From assembly GCF_029094545.1 (NCBI RefSeq), contig NZ_CP117835.1, positions 972,001 through 1,036,000 on the forward strand: a DNA stretch of 64,000 nucleotides. The letters run 5' to 3'. Origin of the DNA: Alkalihalophilus pseudofirmus. GTDB taxonomy: Bacteria > Bacillota > Bacilli > Bacillales > Bacillaceae_D. Each line of letters begins with the position of its first letter. Position 1 is the stretch's first letter. The position numbers were made by a program, and so were the translations under genes. Positions 41,241-49,470 of the stretch are shown here, piece after piece. The notes below the pieces were generated by a model, which made no database searches, was not told where the DNA came from, and worked only from the letters and a program-made list of their open reading frames with translations.

Positions 41241-42482
41241 TTAGATCGAAGGATGTCTCGTTACTTCAACACGCTCCTGGTTCTCTCTTTTGTGAGTAAG
41301 AAGCAGGGCGCTTCCAATTAATAAGAGTAAGATTCCAGACCCTTTTAATACAGTGTAGATAGAAAACAATTCAACAAGAATTGCTCCTATCAACGGCGCC
41401 ACTAGAATGCTTATATTGATAATCGCATGATAAAGGCTTGAAATACGTGCAATAGTGTCACCCGTTGTTTCTTTTTGAATAACAGTTTGGGCGACAAACA
41501 TTTGCAGTCCAACGCCGATTCCTAAAATAATAGACATGAGTAAAGGCACTGACAGTGGAAAGCCGCTTGTTAAAAAGCTCGCACTAATAAACACAATCGC
41601 TAAACAGGCAAAACTTGTCATTAGTAACTTAGCGGGGTAAAGCATTTTTCTTTGTTTAGACATCAGTCCATAAATAAAAATAGATCCGATACCGACAAAT
41701 GACATAATCCAGCCCATTAACTCAGGATGTTCTGGGGCGATCAATCTAAATAAAACAGGGAATTGCACATCAACCATTTGTAGAGCGAAAAAGCCTAAAA
41801 AAGAATACCCAAAACAGATTAAGAGAGTGTTTGTTTGTAGGATAATCCTCAAACCTTCCTGTAAGTCCTCCCAAAATGGCTGTTTCTCTCTTATTGGAGG
41901 ATGTGAGAAATCAGTTTTTTCTTTAGCAGCACTCAGTAATATGAGACTCGAAAAAAGCAGTGAAACCCCGTTTATGAACAGACATAGAAGAGGTGAGTAG
42001 ATAGCTGCAAGCGTAGCTCCAATAACCGGACCTATAATTCTTGCAGCCTGGGCGGATATCCCGTTTAAACTTACTGCACGAAGCACAAGGGCCTCTGGAA
42101 CAATATGTTTGATGATGGCTTGTTCAGCAGGGAAATGAACGGTTGCGATCGTAGAACGTAGCATTAAAACAGTTAAAAAGAGCCATGTATTTGTGATAAA
42201 TAATAGTGAGAAGGTAAAAAGAGCGGTCAGGATATCTGCTGCAAGCATCACTTTTACCTTATTTCGATGTTCTATAAATACTCCGGCAAAAGGACTAATA
42301 ATCACTTGAGGAAGGGCGATTGCGACAGCAATAAATGCTAGCATGATTGGGCGCTCTTGCCACACATAAGCAAACAATAAGAAGATGGCGACACGGTCAA
42401 AGTAAATGCCAAACATTGAGATACTATAAGACGCGAACACTTTCATAAATAATCTATTTTTAAATAGTGGTTGTAAAGACAT
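41241..42482 (-). CDS. MFS transporter, macrolide-efflux-like (12 TMS)
   Basis: 413 aa, about 12 membrane helices, of the MFS_3/MefA-like group (LFKNRLFMKVFASYSISMFGIYFDRVAIFLLFAYVW at the start, GVFIEHRNKVKVML as loop 2-3). Likely a drug or metabolite exporter. The winged-helix regulator gene lies 53 bases upstream on the same strand, so regulator and transporter probably form one operon. Substrate unknown. Confidence 0.82.
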   Translation of the reverse strand: MSLQPLFKNRLFMKVFASYSISMFGIYFDRVAIFLLFAYVWQERPIMLAFIAVAIALPQVIISPFAGVFIEHRNKVKVMLAADILTALFTFSLLFITNTWLFLTVLMLRSTIATVHFPAEQAIIKHIVPEALVLRAVSLNGISAQAARIIGPVIGATLAAIYSPLLCLFINGVSLLFSSLILLSAAKEKTDFSHPPIREKQPFWEDLQEGLRIILQTNTLLICFGYSFLGFFALQMVDVQFPVLFRLIAPEHPELMGWIMSFVGIGSIFIYGLMSKQRKMLYPAKLLMTSFACLAIVFISASFLTSGFPLSVPLLMSIILGIGVGLQMFVAQTVIQKETTGDTIARISSLYHAIINISILVAPLIGAILVELFSIYTVLKGSGILLLLIGSALLLTHKRENQERVEVTRHPSI

Positions 42483-42535
42483 GGTAAGATACCTCCCTTA
42501 TGGTTTCATCATAGAGGAGGTATGTCAGAGGAATA

Positions 42536-43669
42536 TCAGAGGTGACGATGAAATATAGATTTTATTTCTTTTTTAAGTTTTTCTATTTGATGTGGTTCAA
42601 AAAATGCTGTGGAAGTGTTTGTTACAAGAAGCTGAAGCGCTTCATCTGTACATTCCTTCTCAAGGAAAAATCTCATAATGGCAATGGCTAAGCCCATATG
42701 TGAATTGAATTGAGAATGTTCTACAATTTCAATTCCTTCCTCAATCAAAGCTAGACCAGATCTCTTTTTTGTTTCAATTAATTCTTTAATGCCTGTGACA
42801 ATGAGAAAGATCCCTTTTTCACGAAGGTAAGGTTTTTCTGTAAAGAAAACTTTTAACAATGCCTTTTCCTCGTCTATTTCCCTTTGATCAGACATGCATA
42901 TCGCGTACATTAGTTTTGTTATTCTAAAAAATGGATAGAAGCCATCATTTGACGAAGTTATTTTTCCTTCTGTAAAAACTATTGCCTCAAGCGCTTTATC
43001 AAAATTCCGGCTAAGTAAGAGAAATAGAATTCTGCTTAATGTATCAAATTCAGGCTGCTGCAAAGGGGTGAAAAGCTGCTTTGTGTACACTTGATTAAAG
43101 TATTCACAAGCAGGCTTTGCCCCTTCTAGTAAGAGATTGACCCATAATAAAAATAAAGATTTCTCTTTAAATGAAATGGATGAATCATAGATGATTGAGC
43201 GATAATCTCCAGCCATAAACGCTAACGGCATTCGTAGGCTTGAAGGAGGCTCAATACCGAATGCTGGATTATTTAATAATGACTTGATAGCCTGACCGTT
43301 ACCGTACAAATGGTAGGTATATAATAAAGATTCGCTTATCTCTTCAAATTGAGGATCTTCTATTTTTAGCGTTTTTTCATTAGAGGAGCCCTTAATTAAA
43401 CAATATCCTTGTCCTCTGAAGGTATTTATCTTAATCCCGGATTTAAGAGTGCCAAGCTTTTTTCTTACCCTGTAAATATGATCATCCACCGTCCGGTCTG
43501 TTGGGGTGCCCTCCCCCCAAACCGCATCTAATAGCTTGTCGCGGCTGAAGACTTGGTTCGGGTGACGATACAAGAAATGTAATAAATCAAACTCTTTTGG
43601 AAGCAAAGTCAATTGTTGATTAGCAAATTCAATACTATAGGTAGAAAGCTGAAACGAAAGGGTGTCCAT
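42536..43669 (-). CDS. Winged-helix regulator without receiver domain, long helical C-terminus
   Basis: 377 aa. Residues about 5-95 form an OmpR/PhoB-type DNA-binding domain (LLPKEFDLLHFLYRHPNQVFSRDKLLDAVWG, RTVDDHIYRVRKKLG, FRGQGYCL), here at the N-terminus rather than after a response-receiver domain. The other 280 residues look all-helical and TPR-like, with no membrane span, and I recognise no family. It cannot be controlled by ordinary phosphotransfer, so the C-terminal part is the likely sensor. It probably governs the MFS gene directly downstream. ATG follows GAGGTGAGGAT. Confidence 0.78.
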   Translation of the reverse strand: MDTLSFQLSTYSIEFANQQLTLLPKEFDLLHFLYRHPNQVFSRDKLLDAVWGEGTPTDRTVDDHIYRVRKKLGTLKSGIKINTFRGQGYCLIKGSSNEKTLKIEDPQFEEISESLLYTYHLYGNGQAIKSLLNNPAFGIEPPSSLRMPLAFMAGDYRSIIYDSSISFKEKSLFLLWVNLLLEGAKPACEYFNQVYTKQLFTPLQQPEFDTLSRILFLLLSRNFDKALEAIVFTEGKITSSNDGFYPFFRITKLMYAICMSDQREIDEEKALLKVFFTEKPYLREKGIFLIVTGIKELIETKKRSGLALIEEGIEIVEHSQFNSHMGLAIAIMRFFLEKECTDEALQLLVTNTSTAFFEPHQIEKLKKEIKSIFHRHL

Positions 43670-43840
43670 ATCCTCACCTCGGAAGTAAGTCTTCTTTTAT
43701 CGTAATCGAAGTGCATAAGGAAATAAATAGAAAAATTAAAGAGACAATAAAGATTATAACCTGGATCGTTAGTCCCCCTTTATGTTAGACTAGTAATATC
43801 TATCTATTAAACTATTTTCTACCATATTGGAGGTTATCTT

Positions 43841-45343
43841 TTGAAGAAGTTAGTGAAAAATGGCCTGTTTACATTTGGGTTTATTGGTCTACTTTCTATG
43901 AATCTGCCAACTTCAGTATTAGCTGCTGAAACGGTGGCGGAACGTTGTCAATATGAAGCAGTTGTTGGGGTGAATCCTGCCTTTCAAACGACTAATTGCC
44001 TGCTAACAGAAATGGCGTTAGATTATAATATCCCGCCAGAAGTTGTAAAAGCGATAGCAGAAAGAGAAAGCAGCTGGGTGCAATTCAATTCTGACGGTAC
44101 ACCAAATATCTCATCAGATAATGGAATAGGAATGATGCAATTAACCAACCAAGCAAATTTTGATCAAGAGCGTTTGGAAACGGATGTCCTTTATAATATT
44201 GAAGTGGGTGTAAAAGTATTAGATGAAATGTTCACACGCGGAAATCTTCCGGTTATTAATGATAACGACCGCGATGTAATTGAAAGCTGGTATTTTGCAG
44301 TAATGGCTTATAACGGCATCAAGCCTCAGAACAGTCCAGTCAGACAGGCGAGCGGTGAACGTAACGAGTCCGCTTATCAAGAATTAGTATATTCTTTAAT
44401 AAATCGTTCTGAACAAGGCACAACAACTAAACAACTAAGTTTTGAGCCATCAGATTTCAACTATGATCCGACTAGTGACGCCAACATCGAGTTTCCTGTA
44501 CATCATTTTACATTCGATAATTTAACGAAAACAAAGTACTTATTTGATATCGGAGAAAAAGTAGAAACGAATACTCGTGCCAATTTTAGAACAAGTCCGT
44601 CCACACAAAACAATTTGATTACTACTCTCCCAGCAGGTGAAGTATTAACGATTACAGGTGCTTTTACATATGATCAGGTTTCTCTATCAAACCAATTCGT
44701 ATGGTACCCCGTCAAAAGAACAGATGGAACAGAAGGATTTATCACTTCTGGTAATCTTAATCCATTAAGTGGTGAAAGCGTGGAGCCGGCTCCACCTGTT
44801 GAGCCGGAAGAGCCAGTGACGTTTAGTGATGTACCTGTCACTCATTATGCTTATGATGAAATACATTATCTAGCCAATAATAATATTGTAGGTGGAGTTG
44901 GTCATGGTAGGTTCGATCCTACTGCACCGTTAACTCGCGCTCAAGCCGCGACAATGCTTACTCGTGCATTAGGTACTTCTACAAATGCTCCTAACCCCGG
45001 CTTTAAAGATGTTTCTACAACACATTATTTTTACAGCGGTATTGCTAGTGCTGTTGAAAGTGGTTTTTTTGTTAAAGCTGACAACTTTTATCCTGAGCGC
45101 ACATTAACACGAGGAGAAATGGCTGCTATCTTAGATCGTGCATTTGATTTTCCACAAGCTGTTGGTTCGCACCCTTTCACCGATGCATCAGGAATTTTTG
45201 AATATAACATTACGAATGTATACGAGGCTGGAGTCACGTCAGGAGTAACCCCAACTACTTATGCTCCTCGAAATACGATTGACAGAGGACAATTTGCAGC
45301 ATTTTTAGCTCGATCATTAAATGAAGAGTTCCGAGCTCAATAA
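43841..45343 (+). CDS. Secreted transglycosylase-like protein with SH3 and three SLH domains
   Basis: 500 aa from TTG 43841 (ribosome binding site GGAGG). Signal peptide 1-29. A lytic-transglycosylase (SLT) domain spans about 45-185 with the catalytic Glu in E76-S77 and GIGMMQLT; a bacterial SH3 domain about 240-310; then a Pro/Glu linker and three SLH repeats (about 325-495; FSDVPVTHYAYDEI, FKDVSTTHYFYSGI, FTDASGIFEYNI). SLH domains bind pyruvylated cell-wall polymer, so the enzyme is held on the wall, where it would cut peptidoglycan glycan strands. Monocistronic. Confidence 0.88.
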   Translation: MKKLVKNGLFTFGFIGLLSMNLPTSVLAAETVAERCQYEAVVGVNPAFQTTNCLLTEMALDYNIPPEVVKAIAERESSWVQFNSDGTPNISSDNGIGMMQLTNQANFDQERLETDVLYNIEVGVKVLDEMFTRGNLPVINDNDRDVIESWYFAVMAYNGIKPQNSPVRQASGERNESAYQELVYSLINRSEQGTTTKQLSFEPSDFNYDPTSDANIEFPVHHFTFDNLTKTKYLFDIGEKVETNTRANFRTSPSTQNNLITTLPAGEVLTITGAFTYDQVSLSNQFVWYPVKRTDGTEGFITSGNLNPLSGESVEPAPPVEPEEPVTFSDVPVTHYAYDEIHYLANNNIVGGVGHGRFDPTAPLTRAQAATMLTRALGTSTNAPNPGFKDVSTTHYFYSGIASAVESGFFVKADNFYPERTLTRGEMAAILDRAFDFPQAVGSHPFTDASGIFEYNITNVYEAGVTSGVTPTTYAPRNTIDRGQFAAFLARSLNEEFRAQ

Positions 45344-45356
45344 TATAGAATGATAA

Positions 45357-45393
45357 AACAGGTCAAAGCCATTAAGCTGTGGCCTGTTTTTTT
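45357..45393 (+). terminator. Terminator after the SLH protein gene
   Basis: AACAGGTC/GGCCTGTT stem (one wobble) with an inner AGC/GCT pair, followed by seven T residues. Confidence 0.75.
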
Positions 45394-45532
45394 GTATAGG
45401 TGTACATGGATTTCTTATTATTTCACTTTCCCACTTGATAAAAGGGCTCACATCAACGAAAATATAAGGAATAGACAGCATATACTAGAATAGGAAAGTA
45501 AATGTGTAGGAGAAGAAAGAAGGTACGTTAGC

Positions 45533-46675
45533 ATGATCGAGGTTCATTCAAAAGAAAGCGAGATGCTTCAATTACTTGAGAAACTTGTTAATATTGATAG
45601 TGGTTCGAATAATAAAGCAGGTGTTGATAAAGTCGGGGAGATTGTCGGACAAAAATTTAAGGAGTTAGGATTTAAGGTCAATGTGGTTCCTAATATTGAG
45701 GTTGGCAATCATTTAGTGATCCAACACCCAGATGCAAGTCACATTGATATCTTAATTGTCGCTCATATGGATACAGTATTTGAAGATGGTACGGCTAAGG
45801 TTCGTCCTTTCAGTATAGATCAAGAAAAGGGACGCGCGTATGGGCCAGGAGTCATTGACATGAAAGCAAGTCTCGTGTCCGTTCTTTATGCCTTACAAGC
45901 GTTAAAAGATGAAGGGGATGCTGCCTATCAGAATGTTCGAATTGTCTTAAATAGTGATGAAGAGATTGGCTCCAGGTCTTCAAGAGGCTTAATTGAAGAG
46001 CAAGCGAGAGGTATATCTTATGCTCTTGTCATGGAACCTGCGAGAAAGGATGGATCTCTTGTGACGGAGCGGCGTGGCAGCGGCCGATACAAAATCGAAG
46101 TTCAAGGGCTTGCTGCTCATTCAGGTATAGAACCGGAAAAGGGCAGAAGTGCAATAGAAGAACTTGCTCACAAAATAGTGAAGCTGCACGAACTGAATGA
46201 TCATGAACATGGGATCTCAGTCAATGTTGGAATCATAGAGGGAGGCAATGCGGTTAATACGATTTCTTCCTCTGCAATAGGACATGTTGATGTCCGTGTG
46301 GCAACACCTGAACAGGCAAGCGAGATGGAGCATAAGATTGAAGAGGTATGTGCTTCTACTGATGTGCGGGGCACAAGAATTGAAGTGACTGGTGATATCA
46401 GCAGGCCGCCGATGTTGAAAAATGAAAAGATTGCTCAGCTGTTTCAAATTGTACAAGAAGTTGGACGCGAGCTTGGGATGGCTATAAAGGATACAAAAAC
46501 AGGCGGTGGATCAGATGCATCATTTACGGCTGCGATGGGAATCCCTACAATTGACGGCTTAGGACCAATTGGCGGAGGCGCACATAGCGAGGATGAGTAT
46601 TTAGAGATTGCTTCTCTTACTGAGCGCACAAGACTATTAGCCAAAATTATCCAACGACTTCATGTATATAAATAA
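45533..46675 (+). CDS. M20 family metallopeptidase (glutamate carboxypeptidase-like)
   Basis: 380 aa, no signal peptide, M20A/CPG2-like. Metal and catalytic residues are visible: H78 and D80 (AHMDTV), D109 (GVIDMK), catalytic E143 and ligand E144 (SDEEIGS), E168 (MEPA) and a C-terminal His (GGGAHSEDE). The dimerisation domain (about 180-295, GLAAHSGIEPEKGRSA) is complete. It should split peptides or amino-acid conjugates in the cytoplasm. Monocistronic. Confidence 0.9.
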   Translation: MIEVHSKESEMLQLLEKLVNIDSGSNNKAGVDKVGEIVGQKFKELGFKVNVVPNIEVGNHLVIQHPDASHIDILIVAHMDTVFEDGTAKVRPFSIDQEKGRAYGPGVIDMKASLVSVLYALQALKDEGDAAYQNVRIVLNSDEEIGSRSSRGLIEEQARGISYALVMEPARKDGSLVTERRGSGRYKIEVQGLAAHSGIEPEKGRSAIEELAHKIVKLHELNDHEHGISVNVGIIEGGNAVNTISSSAIGHVDVRVATPEQASEMEHKIEEVCASTDVRGTRIEVTGDISRPPMLKNEKIAQLFQIVQEVGRELGMAIKDTKTGGGSDASFTAAMGIPTIDGLGPIGGGAHSEDEYLEIASLTERTRLLAKIIQRLHVYK

Positions 46676-46692
46676 ATTAAATAATGTGAGTT

Positions 46693-46726
46693 GAGAACCT
46701 TCCAATTATTGGTTGGTTCTCTTTTT
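46693..46726 (+). terminator. Terminator after the M20 peptidase gene
   Basis: GAGAACC/GGTTCTC with inner CCAA/TTGG pairing, then five T residues. The sigma-B-type promoter of the next gene begins directly after it. Confidence 0.75.
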
Positions 46727-46728
46727 AT

Positions 46729-46753
46729 GTTTAGAGAAAAGAAATGAGGGTAT
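46729..46753 (+). promoter_or_regulatory. Sigma-B-type promoter of the YtxH-like gene
   Basis: GTTTAG, 13-base spacer, GGGTAT: near-perfect to the Bacillus sigma-B consensus (GTTTAA, N12-14, GGGTAT). It lies about 60 bases before the start codon. Confidence 0.65.
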
Positions 46754-46813
46754 TTTTTTAGTAACAAATCATTCTAACATTAAAATTTTTAAATTTAATA
46801 GGAGGTTCAACCA

Positions 46814-47323
46814 ATGGCACAAGCTAAAATTAGTCATACCACGTATGCACAAGCACCATCTACTAAGGACGAGAAAAGCGGAAGTCTAATGAAAGGTATT
46901 GTAATCGGGGCAGCAGTAGGAGCTGCTGTCGCAATGTTAGATCCTAAGACGAGAAATCGTGTGACGACCGCTACAAGCGATATGAAAGATCAGACAATGG
47001 ATATGGTAACAAAAGTAAGAGAGAATCCAGAAGAAGTGAAGACAGATGTCCAAGCAAGAGTTCAATCTGCTTCTGCTGTATTAAAGGAGGCCATTAACGA
47101 GGCCAAAGATTTATATGAGCGAGTGAATGGCGATATCGTAGAGCAAGTGAAAGATGTGAAAGAAGATTCGATGGATATTGTGAATCAAGCACAAGACCTA
47201 AAAGAAGATGTAGTGGATATTGGAAATAAAGTGGCTGAAGCGAAAGATGAAGTGAGTTCTAATTCCACGAAGTCGAAAACAAATAATAACATCCCTGGAG
47301 AAGTAGGCAAGGATGATATCTAG
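46814..47323 (+). CDS. YtxH-like general stress protein
   Basis: 169 aa. A YtxH-type glycine-rich hydrophobic segment (about 24-42, GIVIGAAVGAAVAMLDP) is followed by a long charged helix of heptad-like repeats (VKEDSMDIVNQAQDLKEDVVDIGNKV) resembling LEA-type or apolipoprotein-like helices. YtxH-domain proteins are general stress proteins in Bacillus, and the sigma-B-type promoter supports the same role here. Probably membrane-associated through the hydrophobic segment. ATG follows AGGAGG. Its own terminator follows. Confidence 0.8.
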   Translation: MAQAKISHTTYAQAPSTKDEKSGSLMKGIVIGAAVGAAVAMLDPKTRNRVTTATSDMKDQTMDMVTKVRENPEEVKTDVQARVQSASAVLKEAINEAKDLYERVNGDIVEQVKDVKEDSMDIVNQAQDLKEDVVDIGNKVAEAKDEVSSNSTKSKTNNNIPGEVGKDDI

Positions 47324-47332
47324 ATAGGAATA

Positions 47333-47362
47333 TAAAGTGAAGCGAAATGCTTCACTTTTTTT
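47333..47362 (+). terminator. Terminator after the YtxH-like gene
   Basis: AAGTGAAGC/GCTTCACTT with a GAAAT loop and seven T residues. Confidence 0.9.
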
Positions 47363-47424
47363 ATGCACCAAACTTAGCTGATTACATAGTTTATAGTTAA
47401 ATACATTTTATTTTAAAAACCTAC

Positions 47425-47453
47425 TTGACACATATGAATAATCTGAATATTAT
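47425..47453 (+). promoter_or_regulatory. Sigma-A promoter of the Rrf2-yezD unit
   Basis: TTGACA, 17-base spacer, TATTAT. Predicted start near 47460, leaving a leader of about 130 bases that contains the terminator at 47490. Confidence 0.7.
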
Positions 47454-47476
47454 AGTGTATAATAGAACAACAACTA

Positions 47477-47540
47477 AAGCTGATCGGATAAACCGAAGGC
47501 CCTTTGTAACTCTAATACAAATGGCTTTCGGTTTTTATTT
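47477..47540 (+). promoter_or_regulatory. Attenuator-like leader 1 (conserved motif plus terminator) before the Rrf2 gene
   Basis: A short motif AAGCTGATCGGATAAACCG (47478-47495) runs into a long terminator hairpin (about 47490-47535) followed by TTTTATTTTTT. TCGG/CCGA (47484-47487 with 47493-47496) could form a small competing hairpin that uses part of the terminator stem. A closely similar motif with its own terminator precedes the sulfate transporter operon at 48187. This suggests transcription attenuation by a shared signal; no known riboswitch consensus was recognised. Confidence 0.55.
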
Positions 47541-47591
47541 TTTCTTAAAGCCGACTTAACTTATCTAGTTTATTGGATATGGGGTGATGAA

Positions 47592-48023
47592 TTGAAGGTT
47601 TCAAGTAAAGGGGAATATTGTTTAAGAGCATTAATTATGTTAGCTGTTAAGAAGGAAGAAAGGCTGACAGTTGATGAAATTAGTAAAGCCACTCATGTAA
47701 CGCCAGCATATTTAGAAAAACTATTAAGCCAATTAAAAACTTTAGGATATATTAACAGCAAGCGAGGTACCAGAGGGGGCTTCATGCTGCAGCTAGCCCC
47801 TAAAGACATTAAAATTGGTGAAGTAATAAGAAAGCTAGAAGGGCCTCTTGCTCCAATGAGTTGTGTAAGTGTGACTTCCTATCAGGAATGTGCCTTAGAA
47901 GGTAGTTGTATGTTAAAGCCTTTATGGGGGCTTGTCAGGGACACAGTAGCGGACGTTCTTGATCGAACAACATTAGCCGATTTAGTAGAAGGGAACATTG
48001 GATCATACAGGGAGGTAATCTAA
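47592..48023 (+). CDS. Rrf2 family regulator with cysteine triad (likely Fe-S or sulfur sensor)
   Basis: 143 aa from TTG 47592 (site GGGGTGATG). An N-terminal winged helix-turn-helix (TVDEISKATHVTPAYLEKLLSQLKTLG, RGTRGGFML) is followed by the dimer helix. C91, C100 and C106 lie where IscR, NsrR and RirA bind a 2Fe-2S or 4Fe-4S cluster, unlike the cysteine-free CymR core. With yezD (one base downstream) and the sulfate ABC transporter, it is well placed to control sulfur uptake. Target sites were not identified. Confidence 0.85.
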   Translation: MKVSSKGEYCLRALIMLAVKKEERLTVDEISKATHVTPAYLEKLLSQLKTLGYINSKRGTRGGFMLQLAPKDIKIGEVIRKLEGPLAPMSCVSVTSYQECALEGSCMLKPLWGLVRDTVADVLDRTTLADLVEGNIGSYREVI

Positions 48024-48024
48024 G

Positions 48025-48180
48025 ATGAGCACTGTAGATGGAGAAAAGCTAACAGAAATTACAAAAGCTTTGCAAAAGATTGCGTTTGGGTCTGTAGTGA
48101 TAACCATACATGATGGACAGATCACTCAGATAGATGCGACAGAAAAGATTCGCTTTGTGCAACAACGAAAGAAAAAATAG
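48025..48180 (+). CDS. yezD: YezD family small protein (DUF2292)
   Basis: 51 codons starting one base after the Rrf2 stop, with GGAGGTAATC as ribosome binding site inside that gene. ALQKIAFGSVVITIHDGQITQID is the DUF2292 signature and the C-terminus is basic (QQRKKK). YezD proteins are encoded with sulfate assimilation genes in many Firmicutes; function unknown. Confidence 0.82.
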   Translation: MSTVDGEKLTEITKALQKIAFGSVVITIHDGQITQIDATEKIRFVQQRKKK

Positions 48181-48186
48181 TGTGAA

Positions 48187-48270
48187 AGAGCCAACCGGAC
48201 CACCGAAGGCTTCTATATATAGGGAACTTATTTGAAGTGTCCTTGTTTATAGAAGCTTTTTATTTTTATC
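48187..48270 (+). promoter_or_regulatory. Attenuator-like leader 2 before the sulfate ABC operon
   Basis: Contains AGCCAACCGGACCACCGA (48189-48206), alignable with leader 1 (GC-Y-R-A-Y-CGGA, then ACCGAAGGC). It is followed by a terminator hairpin (GCTTCTATA at 48209-48217 with TATAGAAGC at 48248-48256) and a TTTTTATTTTT run. It separates yezD from the transporter genes, so expression of the transporter would need read-through. Confidence 0.55.
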
Positions 48271-48334
48271 CAAATAGTAATCTGCTATAACAGCAGGTTT
48301 CTATTAAATCATACACATAAGGGGCGAAAGTGAC

Positions 48335-49411
48335 ATGGGAAAGAATCATTCGATCATTAAAGGATTAAAAGGGTTGGGACTTACTTCTTTAGTAGTGGCA
48401 GGGCTTGTTGGATGCGGCTCAAGCGAGGAGTCATCAGGTACTGAAGGAGCCGCTTCAACTTCTAGTAAAAGTGGGGAAGGGAAAATTGAATTACTCAATG
48501 TCTCATATGATCCAACCCGAGAATTGTACTCAGATTTCAATAAAAAGTTCAGTGAATATTGGGAGGAGGAAACAGGTGATAAGGTTACTATCCAGCAATC
48601 CCATGGGGGCTCCGGCAGTCAAGCTCGATCTGTAGTAGATGGACTTGATGCAGACGTTGTCACTTTAGCGCTTGCTTATGATATCGATATGCTTCATGAA
48701 ACGCGAGACTTAATTCCTGCTGATTGGCAGGAGAGACTTGAGTATAATTCTACGCCATATACTTCAACGATTGTTTTTCTTGTTAGGAAAGACAATCCAC
48801 TTGAAATCGAGGATTGGGATGATTTAGTCGAAGAAGATGTATCGGTAATTACCCCTAATCCCAAAACGTCTGGAGGAGCAAGATGGAATTATTTAGCAGC
48901 TTGGGGGTATGCGCTTGAAGAATATGGAAGTGAAGAAGCGGCAGAAGAGTTTGTCTCAAAACTTTATAAAAACGTGCCAGTTCTAGACTCAGGCGCTCGA
49001 GGTGCAACCACCACATTCGTTGAAAGAGGAATTGGAGATGTATTTCTTTCATGGGAAAATGAAGCCTTTCTTGCTTTAAATGAATTAGGTGAAGATGAAT
49101 TTGAAATCGTCTTTCCATCAGTAAGTATCTTAGCAGAACCACCAGTTACCGTAGTTGATCATGTTGTCGATAAAAAAGGAACGAGAGAAGTAGCAGAAGC
49201 TTACCTTGATTTTCTATATACAGTAGAGGGGCAAAAGCTTGCAGCTGAACATTATTACCGACCTCGGAATGAAGAGATCCTTGCTGACCATTCAGATACG
49301 TTCCCTGAGTTAAACTTATTTACAATTGATGAGGTGTTTGGTGGCTGGAGCTCTGCACAAGAAAAGCATTTCAGTGATGGCGGTGTATTTGATCAAATCT
49401 ATCAACCATAG
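48335..49411 (+). CDS. sbp: Sulfate/thiosulfate ABC transporter, substrate-binding lipoprotein
   Basis: 358 aa. Signal peptide with lipobox GLVGC (lipidated C27), so anchored outside the membrane. [47 protein letters not shown] and [22 protein letters not shown] are the standard pattern of CysP/Sbp sulfate-binding proteins. It hands sulfate or thiosulfate to the CysT-CysW-CysA complex encoded next. A stem (49411-49417 with 49431-49437) without a T run follows the gene and may lower expression of the downstream membrane genes. Confidence 0.95.
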   Translation: MGKNHSIIKGLKGLGLTSLVVAGLVGCGSSEESSGTEGAASTSSKSGEGKIELLNVSYDPTRELYSDFNKKFSEYWEEETGDKVTIQQSHGGSGSQARSVVDGLDADVVTLALAYDIDMLHETRDLIPADWQERLEYNSTPYTSTIVFLVRKDNPLEIEDWDDLVEEDVSVITPNPKTSGGARWNYLAAWGYALEEYGSEEAAEEFVSKLYKNVPVLDSGARGATTTFVERGIGDVFLSWENEAFLALNELGEDEFEIVFPSVSILAEPPVTVVDHVVDKKGTREVAEAYLDFLYTVEGQKLAAEHYYRPRNEEILADHSDTFPELNLFTIDEVFGGWSSAQEKHFSDGGVFDQIYQP

Positions 49412-49470
49412 GGAATCGTTTGTGAGGGGGGATTCCCCCTACAAGGTAGATAAAAAGGAGAATATCCAAA

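Noticed and set aside
47477-48270. Known riboswitch (S-box, T-box) in the sulfur leaders
   Set aside because: Neither the T-box GGTGGNACCGCG core nor the conserved SAM-I segments is present.
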